The position numbers were made by a program, and so were the translations under genes. Source: SZUA-430 sp040080835 (GTDB lineage Bacteria > Pseudomonadota > Alphaproteobacteria > Micropepsales > Micropepsaceae). Taken from it: DNA of 64,000 nt. Where the stretch lies: the NCBI GenBank assembly GCA_040080835.1, contig JBEBHP010000013.1, positions 1 to 64,000 on the forward strand, in the 5' to 3' direction. Shown piece by piece: positions 41,721 through 49,655 of this stretch. How positions within the stretch are numbered: the first letter of the stretch is position 1; every line of letters begins with the position of its first letter. The notes beneath the pieces were generated by a model, which was given only the letters and a program-made list of their open reading frames with translations, was not told the origin of the DNA and made no database searches.

Positions 41721-41745
41721 ACCCCCGCCTCGTTTTGGCGGGGGT
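41721..41745 (+). terminator. Rho-independent terminator after Asp/His-rich gene
   Basis: ACCCCCGCC pairs perfectly with GGCGGGGGT around a TCGTTTT loop. It is followed by ATTGATT rather than a pure T-run. A perfect 14-bp palindrome, ATATCAGCTGATAT (41706-41719), sits just before it. Both lie between the convergent stops at 41689 and 41771. Confidence 0.7.
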
Positions 41746-41770
41746 ATTGATTCATGCCTGTGTTTGGCCG

Positions 41771-42724
41771 TCAGTTCACGCAGGGAGGCTCGATCGAGCC
41801 GGTCAACGTTGCCGAGGCTGAGGTAAACTCCTCCACCTCGCGCCACGTCCGTTCGGCGTTCAGGTCCCGCAGAAGCAGGTGATAGCCATCGGCATAACAG
41901 ACAATGCGGCGAGGTCCGTGCATAGCCGCGGCAGCATCTTCGATGGGTTGTGAAGGGACGACCTCATCACCTTTTGCGAACAGCACAAGGGTGGACAGCT
42001 TCACCAGGGGTGCCGCCTTCCACGCGGCCTCCATAAGATTGACAAGTCCGTAGGTGGCGTCTACTCGCGTTGACTTGATCACATACGGATCCTGACCCAG
42101 TGCGGTTAGCATCTTCTCGTTGTCAGAAGGCTTGATGTTCAGCCCCCGGCCGGTCAGTCGGCCCCCAGGAGCCACCTGCATTGCTGTCCAAAGCGCCGAG
42201 CGCTTGAGAAAATCGAGGTTGGACCAACCCCAGAATGCGGGCGACACAAGTATCAGTCCGTCTGCAACCGGTTCGCCTGACCGGGCGGCGGCAAGCGTCG
42301 CAACGGCCCCGCCCATGCTTTCGCCAAGCAAGTAGGTCCGAGAACCCGGGTACCGGGCATGAACAAGTGCCACAAACACTTGTGCGTCGCGCACCATGAC
42401 ATCATCGCCCGGCCAGCGACCGTTGCCTTCCGTGCGACCGAATCCACGCTGGTCGAATGCGAATGTTGCAATGCCGTGCTGCTGCCAGTACTTCGCTGCA
42501 TCCTCAATAAAGTGCCCGTAGTCGTTCATACCATGCAGTGCAACGATGATGGCTTTGGGTTTTTCGGTCGTCCATTCGCTGTAGGCAAGTGTGTAGCCAT
42601 CTGTCGACTGCCAATGCCCCTCATCCACGAAGCGGGGCGTGGTCGGTCCCGGGCCGGGTGCGAGCGTTTCCGCGACGCAGGCAGACAGAGACAGCGCCAG
42701 CAGCATTGGAATGATACGGGTCAT
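41771..42724 (-). CDS. Alpha/beta hydrolase lipoprotein (lysophospholipase-like)
   Basis: The protein is 317 residues. Its lipoprotein signal (MTRIIPMLLALSLSAC) has a good lipobox. The Hydrolase_4/S33-type fold shows VALHGMNDYG, DQRGFGRTEGNGRW, the nucleophile GESMGG, an Asp in FAKGDEVV, and His in YADGYHLLL. The oxyanion and triad are intact. Monoacylglycerol-lipase or lysophospholipase activity is likely, probably on the periplasmic face of a membrane. The start is the ATG at 42724. Confidence 0.87.
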   Translation of the reverse strand: MTRIIPMLLALSLSACVAETLAPGPGPTTPRFVDEGHWQSTDGYTLAYSEWTTEKPKAIIVALHGMNDYGHFIEDAAKYWQQHGIATFAFDQRGFGRTEGNGRWPGDDVMVRDAQVFVALVHARYPGSRTYLLGESMGGAVATLAAARSGEPVADGLILVSPAFWGWSNLDFLKRSALWTAMQVAPGGRLTGRGLNIKPSDNEKMLTALGQDPYVIKSTRVDATYGLVNLMEAAWKAAPLVKLSTLVLFAKGDEVVPSQPIEDAAAAMHGPRRIVCYADGYHLLLRDLNAERTWREVEEFTSASATLTGSIEPPCVN

Positions 42725-42829
42725 GCGTTCAGGATACGCGAAATGCGCTGCCGCAGGTGTGGCAGCAGTTCATCAGCAGACCATAATATCCGACAGCAGA
42801 GACGCAAAGCTTGTCGCCACCTTCACCTG

Positions 42830-44623
42830 TCAGGCACCAACTTCCCGTGCGATTTCAGCAGGCACCGGCACGGGAAACTCCAACAACATCTGGGCGAACG
42901 CCTTGCCTTGCGGATCGTTGCGCAAGCTTGCGACGCCACCTCCACCCAGTGCATCGTGAAGAAGGAAATTGAGTGCATGGGTTCCTGGCAGATCAAATCG
43001 TTCGACCCTGCCCTTGCCACCTTCGAACAGATGTTCGAACCACTTGGCGACTGAAGCCTCGGTCAGTGCTGCACGAATATACGGTGCGTACACAGGATGG
43101 CGGGCCATCACACCAATGTTGGAGTTGTTGCCCTTGTCGCCCGACCGCGCGAACGCGAGCTTGATCAGGGGGACACTGGCGGTCGTCGGGTTCGTCTTGT
43201 CAGACACGACCGGGCGCTCGATCATTTTGGCGGCAAAGCCACCGGCTGTGTCTTCCTGCGATGGAAAACTGACGGCTCCAACGTGCACCGTGACTGTCAC
43301 GTCCTTCTTTGGAATGAGACATGAGAAGTGCCGAATGACTGGTGTCACCTTCGGGCGCAAGCCGGCGTAGCCGGAGGTTCCGGGCGCAAAAGACGTTCCG
43401 GAAGAGGTAAGCTCGCGCATCATGGCTTCCAGAGGTTCCTTGCGCGCGTGCTTTGCAGCCAGTTTCAGGACGGCTTCCCGCCCCCCCAGTTTGCGGGCGT
43501 GGGCGCCGAAGGAATCCTCGGCTCCCAGAACCTCTATCGATGTCTCTGTGAATGGGCCCCAGTTGCGCTGGCGAAGGATGCCTTCCATGCGCTTGAGAAC
43601 AGCTTCTCCCGTGCGACGCGCCTTGGCAGCGGCATCTATTCCACTGATCGAAACCAGGTTGCCGATGCGGTAGCCATCTTCGTAAGTCGTCGAACACTTG
43701 TAGGTTGCCGTGGGTGCGTAGCCCCTCGCACTCGACACCCTGACACGGTCCCTGCCGATTTGCTCAAGTTTTACATTGCTGAAATCGCAAACGACATCAG
43801 GCAGCATATAGGCTTGGGGATCGCCGATCTCATACAGCATCTGTTCGCCCACGGTGCCCACGGACACCAGACCGCCGGTTCCGTCCGGTTTGGTGGCTAC
43901 AAAACTTCCGTCGGCGGAAACTTCAGCGATCGCATAGCCGATGTTTTCCCATTCGGGCACCTGGTCCCAGTCGGTGAAGATGCCGCCGCAAGCTTGCGCG
44001 CCGCACTCAACGATGTGCCCCGCGAGGCTTCCGCCAGCCAACTTGTCGACGTCCTTCGACGTCCAGCCAAATTCATGGATGCATGCGCCAAGCGTGACGG
44101 CACTGTCGACGCAACGGCCCGTGATGACGACGTCGGCACCTTTCGCAAGGGCTGCTGCGACAGGAAAACCGCCGAGATAGGCGTTCATGCTCACGGGTTT
44201 TTCCGGCAGGGGGGCGCCATTGAACATTTCCTTCACGCCCTGTGCTTTCCACTTTTCAAGTTGCGGCAGGACGTCGTCGCCTTCGACATACGCGACCTTT
44301 AGGGTCACCCCCTGCCTGGCGAGCAGCGCTTCGAGAGCCTTCGCACAGCCCTTCGGGTTCATGCCGCCGGCATTGGCGATGACCTTGATCTTTTTCTCGG
44401 CCACTTCGCGCGCGATAGACGCCATCGTCACCGTCACGAAGTCGTGCGCATAACCAAGGTTCGGATCCTTCTCGCGCTGGCGGGCGAGGATCGACATCGT
44501 GATCTCAGCCAAATAGTCGAAAACGAGGTACTGGATGTTTCCGTGCCTGACGAGCTGAGGGGCCGACGTGAAGCTGTCACCCCAAAAGCCGGATGCGCAA
44601 CCGATGCGGATGGTCTTTGTCAT
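42830..44623 (-). CDS. AtuA-like protein (DUF1446)
   Basis: The protein is 597 residues. IRIGCASGFWGDSFTSAPQL at the start and VIANAGGMNPKGCAKALEAL, GRCVDSAVTLGACIHEFGW are DUF1446/AtuA features. The C-terminal 110 residues are the AtuA-like ferredoxin-fold domain (LIKLAFARSGDKGNNSNIGV). AtuA is linked to citronellol and other acyclic terpene breakdown, but most homologs occur with acyl-CoA catabolism genes of unknown substrate. It starts 3 nt after the acyl-CoA dehydrogenase gene, clearly the same operon. No biotin carboxylase or carboxyltransferase of an Atu/Liu pathway is present. Confidence 0.88.
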   Translation of the reverse strand: MTKTIRIGCASGFWGDSFTSAPQLVRHGNIQYLVFDYLAEITMSILARQREKDPNLGYAHDFVTVTMASIAREVAEKKIKVIANAGGMNPKGCAKALEALLARQGVTLKVAYVEGDDVLPQLEKWKAQGVKEMFNGAPLPEKPVSMNAYLGGFPVAAALAKGADVVITGRCVDSAVTLGACIHEFGWTSKDVDKLAGGSLAGHIVECGAQACGGIFTDWDQVPEWENIGYAIAEVSADGSFVATKPDGTGGLVSVGTVGEQMLYEIGDPQAYMLPDVVCDFSNVKLEQIGRDRVRVSSARGYAPTATYKCSTTYEDGYRIGNLVSISGIDAAAKARRTGEAVLKRMEGILRQRNWGPFTETSIEVLGAEDSFGAHARKLGGREAVLKLAAKHARKEPLEAMMRELTSSGTSFAPGTSGYAGLRPKVTPVIRHFSCLIPKKDVTVTVHVGAVSFPSQEDTAGGFAAKMIERPVVSDKTNPTTASVPLIKLAFARSGDKGNNSNIGVMARHPVYAPYIRAALTEASVAKWFEHLFEGGKGRVERFDLPGTHALNFLLHDALGGGGVASLRNDPQGKAFAQMLLEFPVPVPAEIAREVGA

Positions 44624-44626
44624 GTT

Positions 44627-45775
44627 TCAGCCCAACGATTTCATGAGGTTTTTTGCGATGACGAGTTGCTGGACCTGGCTCGTCCCTTCATAGATGCGGA
44701 AGATGCGTACGTCACGGTAGAAGCGCTCGACGCCGTAGTCGGTGACATAGCCCGCACCGCCGTGAATCTGCACGGCGCGGTCGGCGACGCGGCCGACCAT
44801 CTCGGAGGCGAAGTACTTGGTACAGGAGGCTTCCATGGTGACGCTTTCACCGGCATCGCGTTTGCGCGAGGCGTCCAGCACCATGCAGCGGGCCGCATAG
44901 GCTTCCGTCTTGGAGTCGGCGAGCATCGCCTGGATCAGCTGGAACTCGGCGATCTTCTGGCCGAACTGCTCGCGCTCCATGGCGTATTTCACCGCGTCGC
45001 GGATCAGGCGTTCAGCGACACCGACGCATACTGCTGAAATGTGCAGGCGGCCGCGGTCGAGCACCTGCATCGCAACGCGGAAGCCCTGACCTTCCTTGCC
45101 CAGCATGCAGGAGGCGGGGACATGGCAATCCTCGAAGATGACGTCGCAAATGTGTGCACCCTGCTGGCCCATCTTGCGGTCGGGTTTGCCGATGGTGATG
45201 CCCTTGAGGTTCGACGGCACGAAGAACGCGGAGATACCGCCTGCCCCCTTGTTCGACGGATCGGTGCGCGCCATCAAGGTGAAGACCGAAGCCTTGTTGG
45301 CATTTGTGATGTAGCGCTTGGTGCCGTTGACGACGTAGTGGTCTCCCTTGCGGATAGCGGTGGTGCGCAGGGACGCGGCGTCGGATCCTGCGCCTGGTTC
45401 GGTCAGGCAGAACGAGGCTATCGCTTCGCCGCTGGCGAGCTTGGGCAACCATTCCTTCTTCTGGTCGTCACGGCCGAACATGACGACGCCCTGGCTGCCG
45501 ATGCCGACATTGGTGCCGATGACCGAGCGGAACGCTGGCGAGGTCTGGCCCAGTTCGAAGCAGACCAGCACTTCTTCCTCCATGGTCAGGCCGAGACCGC
45601 CATACTCGGTCGGGATCGAAATACCGAAGAGGCCGAGCTCGCGCATTTCCGCCACGACGTCATCAGGCACAAGGTCGTCGCGCGCCGTCTTGTCCTCGAT
45701 GGGAACGAGCCGCTCGGTCACAAATCTGCGAACTGACGAGATGAGCTGATTTCGGGTTTCGACGTCGAGTGCCAT
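44627..45775 (-). CDS. Acyl-CoA dehydrogenase
   Basis: The 382-residue standard ACAD has FAD-binding CLTEPGAGSDAASLRT, QVLDRGRLHISAVCVGVAER, and the C-terminal RIYEGTSQVQQLVIAKNLMK with catalytic Glu363. It oxidises an acyl-CoA to the 2-enoyl-CoA and passes electrons to ETF. Substrate chain length is not predictable. It is the first gene of the unit with the AtuA-like gene, and divergent from the CoA-transferase gene across about 120 bases. Confidence 0.93.
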   Translation of the reverse strand: MALDVETRNQLISSVRRFVTERLVPIEDKTARDDLVPDDVVAEMRELGLFGISIPTEYGGLGLTMEEEVLVCFELGQTSPAFRSVIGTNVGIGSQGVVMFGRDDQKKEWLPKLASGEAIASFCLTEPGAGSDAASLRTTAIRKGDHYVVNGTKRYITNANKASVFTLMARTDPSNKGAGGISAFFVPSNLKGITIGKPDRKMGQQGAHICDVIFEDCHVPASCMLGKEGQGFRVAMQVLDRGRLHISAVCVGVAERLIRDAVKYAMEREQFGQKIAEFQLIQAMLADSKTEAYAARCMVLDASRKRDAGESVTMEASCTKYFASEMVGRVADRAVQIHGGAGYVTDYGVERFYRDVRIFRIYEGTSQVQQLVIAKNLMKSLG

Positions 45776-45898
45776 GCAATTTATCCTGAAAAGCGGTGGG
45801 CGACCTTATGCTCTGCGGGTACGGAAAGGCAAACCCCCTCGCATGTGGACCCCACAGGCTTTCATGCGCTATGCAGGCCCCTGAATGGAGCGGAATTC

Positions 45899-47119
45899 AT
45901 GACCGAAAATTGCGGCGCGCTGGCAGGCGTCAAAGTCGTTGACCTCAGCCGGGTCCTCGCCGGACCCTACGCCACGCAGATCCTGGGCGACCATGGCGCC
46001 GACGTGATCAAGGTCGAGCCGCCAGCCGGCGACGAAACGCGTGAATGGGGGCCGCCCTTTCGCGACGGCGACGCGGCGTCCGGCGCGTCGGCCTATTACC
46101 TGAACATCAACCGCAACAAGCGCGGCATGGCGCTGGACCTGACGAAGCCCGAGGCGCGAGAGGTCGTGTTCCGCCTGCTCGCTGACGCCGACGTTCTGGT
46201 CGAGAACTTCAAAATCGGCACGCTTGAGAAATGGGGAATGGGACATGATGTACTGTCGGTCAAATTTCCGCGCCTCGTCCATGCCCAGGTCACTGGCTTC
46301 GGGGCCGATGGGCCTCTGGGTGGCATGCCTGGCTATGACGCCATTGTGCAGACCATGGTCAGTCTTTCGTCCTGCAATGGTTCGCCCGAGTCCGGACCGG
46401 TGAAGCTGGGCGTACCCATGGTCGACATGACGACGGGGCTGAACCTGGTCATCGGCATCCTGATGGCGCTGCTTGAACGTCAGCGGTCTGGAAAGGGCCA
46501 GTTCGTCGAGGTCGCACTTTATGACGCCGGCATTTCGATCCTGCATCCGCATTCCGGCAACTGGCTGCTAGGTGGGCGCATTCCCAAGCTGCTCGGCAAT
46601 GCACATCCCAATCTTGCGCCCTATGACCTCTTCCCGACGGCTACGCGACCCATTTATCTTGGCATCGGCAACGAGGCGCAGTTCCGCAAGGCGATGACGG
46701 TGCTTGGCCTGCCCGAGCTTGCGAACGATCCGCGCTTTCGCTCGGTGCCGGACCGCAACGTCAATCGCGCGGTGCTGACGGCCGCGCTGAGAGAGAGGCT
46801 TGCGACACTCGACGGTGTTGCGATTGCGATGGAATTGCTGCGCGCCGGTGTGCCTGCGGGTCCTCTCAACACGATCGAGGAAACACTGAACGATCCTCAA
46901 ACCGCTGTCCGCGAAATGGTCATCGAGATGGATGGCTATCGCGGTATCGCCTCGCCAGTGAAGCTCAGTCGCAGCAAATCGTCGACGCGACAAACCCCAC
47001 CTGACTTCGGCACGGACAATGCAAGTGTGCTGCGCGAAGCCGGATACAATGAAGATGACATTGAACGCCTGACGGGCCTTGGAGTTGTGGTGAACCGCCG
47101 CACGGGATCACCCTCATGA
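45899..47119 (+). CDS. Family III CoA-transferase (CaiB/BaiF type)
   Basis: The protein is 406 residues. VVDLSRVLAGPYATQILGDH and DVIKVEPPAGDETREWGPPF are hallmarks of the family, with the catalytic Asp at residue 176 in GVPMVDMTTG. It should move CoA between a donor acyl-CoA and a free acid. The ATG at 45899 follows TGGAG; the longer frame to 45845 was rejected. Its stop overlaps the next start (ATGA), so it is coupled with the luciferase-like gene. It is divergent from the ACAD-AtuA unit, and the two pairs may serve one degradation pathway. Confidence 0.9.
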   Translation: MTENCGALAGVKVVDLSRVLAGPYATQILGDHGADVIKVEPPAGDETREWGPPFRDGDAASGASAYYLNINRNKRGMALDLTKPEAREVVFRLLADADVLVENFKIGTLEKWGMGHDVLSVKFPRLVHAQVTGFGADGPLGGMPGYDAIVQTMVSLSSCNGSPESGPVKLGVPMVDMTTGLNLVIGILMALLERQRSGKGQFVEVALYDAGISILHPHSGNWLLGGRIPKLLGNAHPNLAPYDLFPTATRPIYLGIGNEAQFRKAMTVLGLPELANDPRFRSVPDRNVNRAVLTAALRERLATLDGVAIAMELLRAGVPAGPLNTIEETLNDPQTAVREMVIEMDGYRGIASPVKLSRSKSSTRQTPPDFGTDNASVLREAGYNEDDIERLTGLGVVVNRRTGSPS

Positions 47120-48138
47120 AGCTCAGCGCGCTTGATCAGTCACCGATCCGCAAGGGCGGCACCGCTCGCGATGCGGTGATGGAAACGATTGAACTGGCAA
47201 AGGCTTGTGAGCGGTTCGGATATTCCCGCTATTGGCTTGCCGAGCACCACAACACGACTTCGTTTGCGGGATCAACTCCCGAAGTGCTGATTGCGCGCGT
47301 TGCTGCAGAGACAAAGTCGATACGCGTTGGCTCCGGTGGCATCATGCTGCCGCACTATAGTCCGCTAAAGGTTGCCGAGAATTTTCGCATGCTGGAGACA
47401 CTCCACCCTGATCGCATCGATCTTGCGATCGGACGTGCGCCCGGCGCCGACGGACACACCAGTGCAGCCCTGCAGGCAGGCCCGCAGGCCTACGACATCG
47501 GCGTGTTTCCACAGCAGGCAGACATGCTCCGGCACTATCTGGAGGAATCTGCGGGCCTTGCCGAATGGCCGGACAAGCATCCCTATCGCAGCATTCACGC
47601 ATCACCGCGCGGGCCAGGAATGCCGGAGATGTGGATGCTGGCCTCCAGCGTCAATGGCGCCGTGTATGCGGCCGAGCTTGGCTTGCCGCTGGCATTTGCG
47701 CAGTTCATCACGCCTGACGGGAGTGGCGCAGACGCTGCTCGCATCTACCGACAGCGCTTTACTGCCAGGCTTTCCGGGGACGAGCCACGGCTTGCGGTTG
47801 CCGTATTTGCGCTGGCGGCTGACAGCGAAGCCGAAGCCGACCGACTTTGCCTGACACGCAATCTCTGGGTGATGCAGTTGCTCCGGAACCAGGCGGGGCC
47901 TTTCCCTTCGCCTGAGGAAGCGCAAGCCTATCCGTACACCCCCGAAGACCGGGTGATGATCCGCGGGATCGCGGCGCGCGGTGTGACCGGCACGCCGGAC
48001 AAGGTGAAGGCGGGACTGGAGAAGCTGTCGAGCGAGTATGGTGCGGACGAGATAATCGTGCTGACAATCACTTACGACTTTGCAGCGCGGGTGCGGTCGT
48101 ATGAGCTGATTGCGCAGGCGTTTGGGATACAGCGCTGA
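47116..48138 (+). CDS. Luciferase-like (LLM) flavin-dependent oxidoreductase
   Basis: The protein is 340 residues. It begins KLSALDQSPIRKGGTARDAV, followed by YWLAEHHNTTSFAGSTPEVL and GSGGIMLPHYSPLKVAENFR, typical of the MsnO8-like LLM subgroup. IDLAIGRAPGADGHTSAA is also standard. It is a probable FMN or F420-independent monooxygenase; the substrate is unknown. It is translationally coupled to the CoA-transferase gene. A REP-like inverted repeat begins 5 nt after its stop. Confidence 0.9.
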   Translation: MKLSALDQSPIRKGGTARDAVMETIELAKACERFGYSRYWLAEHHNTTSFAGSTPEVLIARVAAETKSIRVGSGGIMLPHYSPLKVAENFRMLETLHPDRIDLAIGRAPGADGHTSAALQAGPQAYDIGVFPQQADMLRHYLEESAGLAEWPDKHPYRSIHASPRGPGMPEMWMLASSVNGAVYAAELGLPLAFAQFITPDGSGADAARIYRQRFTARLSGDEPRLAVAVFALAADSEAEADRLCLTRNLWVMQLLRNQAGPFPSPEEAQAYPYTPEDRVMIRGIAARGVTGTPDKVKAGLEKLSSEYGADEIIVLTITYDFAARVRSYELIAQAFGIQR

Positions 48139-48142
48139 TTTC

Positions 48143-48220
48143 CCTGGGAGCGCGGACTTCCAGTCCGCTCTTCCTGATGTCGACGTTGAAAAGTGCGGAC
48201 TGGAAGTCCGCGCTCCCAGG
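48143..48220. repeat. REP-like element: 26-bp perfect inverted repeat
   Basis: The arms at 48143-48168 and 48195-48220 are perfect reverse complements, separated by 26 nt. Each arm itself holds a short palindrome (GCGGACT ... AGTCCGC). The sequence family GCGGACTGGAAGTCCGCGC is common as interspersed palindromes in many bacterial genomes. It starts 5 nt after the stop of the luciferase-like gene and could stabilise or end that transcript. Confidence 0.85.
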
Positions 48221-48299
48221 CAAGGGCGCTGATGACCGGCTCACGCTGATTTCAGCATGTCTGCTTGCCTGTGCAGCTTTTTTGCCCAGGGACTATGCG

Positions 48300-48391
48300 G
48301 AATTAGAGGGACGCTATACCTAATTGCAAAACTCGCATACTTTGCGTGGGCTAATTTCATATAGCGTCCCTTCAATTCGTCCCTTCAATTC
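48300..48391. repeat. Second inverted repeat with a 13-bp tandem duplication
   Basis: A 19-nt arm (48300-48318) matches the reverse complement of 48360-48378 with two mismatches. The inner 12 bp (AGGGACGCTATA / TATAGCGTCCCT) are perfect. GTCCCTTCAATTC is then repeated in tandem at 48366-48378 and 48379-48391. The element ends directly at the 3' end of the orphan lipoprotein gene. Confidence 0.8.
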
Positions 48392-48395
48392 AATG

Positions 48396-48773
48396 TCATG
48401 GCCCGGTTAGGTTCCTACGAACTTCATACGAGGAAACTTTCTTGTCGGTTTCAAAGCGTACAGTTACACCGATCCCAACTTCGATAAAACCGTTGAACGA
48501 AACACGCTGTAATCCAAAAACTAGGCGCTGACCATTCTCTGATAGGTCAAACCCAATAGCCCTGGTTCGCAAATACGCGACAACAACTTCTTGACGTTGG
48601 CCTAGGAAAAGCACGTTTTGCAATTCTCGTTCTTGTGGGTAGGGCGCGCTCTCGTTTCCACAACTCGTTGCGATAGTTAGAGGAACAATGAGTACGATTA
48701 GAAGAATCTGGCTCAATTTTCTACGAATCCGAAGATTGCGATTGCTCAGTGTGCTAAACATCATCGACCGCAT
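48396..48773 (-). CDS. A+T-rich orphan putative lipoprotein
   Basis: The protein is 125 residues. A long basic N-terminus leads to a hydrophobic stretch and ATSC (QILLIVLIVPLTIATSC), a plausible but not ideal lipobox. The mature part is a beta-rich domain of about 90 residues (EVVVAYLRTRAIGFDLSENG; VGIGVTVRFETDKKVSSYEV). The excellent ribosome site GGAGGTGA is 6-8 nt before the ATG at 48773. The gene is visibly richer in A+T than its neighbours and is hemmed in by repeats, which suggests transfer. No family was recognised. Confidence 0.65.
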   Translation of the reverse strand: MRSMMFSTLSNRNLRIRRKLSQILLIVLIVPLTIATSCGNESAPYPQERELQNVLFLGQRQEVVVAYLRTRAIGFDLSENGQRLVFGLQRVSFNGFIEVGIGVTVRFETDKKVSSYEVRRNLTGP

Positions 48774-48921
48774 GCTTCTCACCTCCCTTGAAATGAAGTT
48801 GTGCGGGTGAAACCGAGATCAAGCAGTGCCCAGAGAAATTAGAGTCCGTCACCCGTTTGCTCCGGTGACAACTTAGTATGGTTGCTGAACCTGGCACTAC
48901 CGAATTCACACTTCCAAAACC

Positions 48922-49061
48922 GTCATCCTGGACGCGTTGCAGCACGCAGTGCTGCTGTGCGGCCGGGACCCATACGTGGTGACTGTCTTTCGGAGATGCC
49001 TCACCTCGTATGGGTCCCGCTTGCAAAGCGGCACTTCGCGCCGCAGTGCAAGCGGGATGAC
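48922..49061. repeat. Large imperfect inverted repeat (REP/BIME-like)
   Basis: The ends GTCATCCT (48922-48929) and GGGATGAC (49054-49061) are near-complementary. Inside, CGGGACCCATACG (48964-48976) is a perfect reverse complement of CGTATGGGTCCCG (49007-49019). Sequences of this kind are dispersed palindromes in many proteobacteria and often give spurious frames on both strands. Confidence 0.65.
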
Positions 49062-49180
49062 TGGGAAAGGCAGGCAAGACCGCAACTTAGTGACATGGGG
49101 TTTCCGCAGCGTGCCTCACCGCCCGGACCGTTCCATACTCCCCAACATGTCGCACCTGTCGCGCCTTGAAAAGCACGCTT

Positions 49181-49200
49181 GTTCCTATTATGTTCTTTTC
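49181..49200 (+). promoter_or_regulatory. Perfect LexA-box motif (copy 2 of the duplicated element)
   Basis: The 20 bases are identical to 15476-15495, with TTGAAA 14 nt before TATTAT in both copies. GTTC-N7-GTTC is the alphaproteobacterial LexA box. No gene starts within 300 bases on either strand in a sensible position, so it may be a remnant of a lost SOS gene or a dispersed repeat. Confidence 0.45.
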
Positions 49201-49503
49201 CGGTAGCAGCTCCGGCTGCCGTCAACTTGACAATTGAATACCTACCCGGCGGACCTGGGAATTCCAGGCGACCGCCTCGTGAGCCTCGCGCGAAAAGGAA
49301 TTGCGGGGCGGGTGCCCCGAACTGCGTTCGATTTTCGGGTCTGGTTTTCAACGTCAGCCAACAGGGACAAACCGAAAAAACACCCCCTTACCTTGTCTCA
49401 CCTTTCACGTGTTTTCCTCAGAAACAGGCCAAAAATAGCCGAACAACCTTTGTCTCAAAGTCGTTCGAAAGGCCTTCGGGCTTGAGGCTTGAACAAGAAG
49501 GTT

Positions 49504-49647
49504 TTCTCACGCGAAGACGCGAAGGGTGGCTAAATCCAAAGCCTTCAACGAGCAGGGTCTGTCGCGCGCAGTGCGCGCAAAAATGATGTGTTCTCAGGCG
49601 CTTTGATGTCAGAGTTTTCTTCGCGGCTTTGCGGCTTCGCGTGAGAA
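49504..49647. repeat. Inverted repeat with 13-bp perfect ends
   Basis: TTCTCACGCGAAG (49504-49516) and CTTCGCGTGAGAA (49635-49647) are perfect complements. Each is next to further GCGAAG/CTTCGCG sequence. The right end lies next to the 3' end of the MFS gene, and TTTTTCTTC follows it on the plus strand. It is dispersed-repeat-like. Confidence 0.65.
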
Positions 49648-49655
49648 CTTTTTCT

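Larger units (their letters stand above)
48783..49655. other. Gene-poor, repeat-rich interval
   Basis: About 870 bases hold no supported gene. The frames present here translate the repeats and lack start signals. Contents: an imperfect inverted repeat at 48922-49061, a LexA-box-like element at 49181-49200, and another inverted repeat at 49504-49647. Confidence 0.65.

Noticed and set aside
43328..44302. A 324-codon plus-strand frame
   Set aside because: It lies wholly antisense to the AtuA-like gene, which is a clear family member.
48882..49206. Short frames on both strands rich in Arg, Pro and Ala
   Set aside because: They translate dispersed palindromic repeats; similar spurious frames are common in such sequence.
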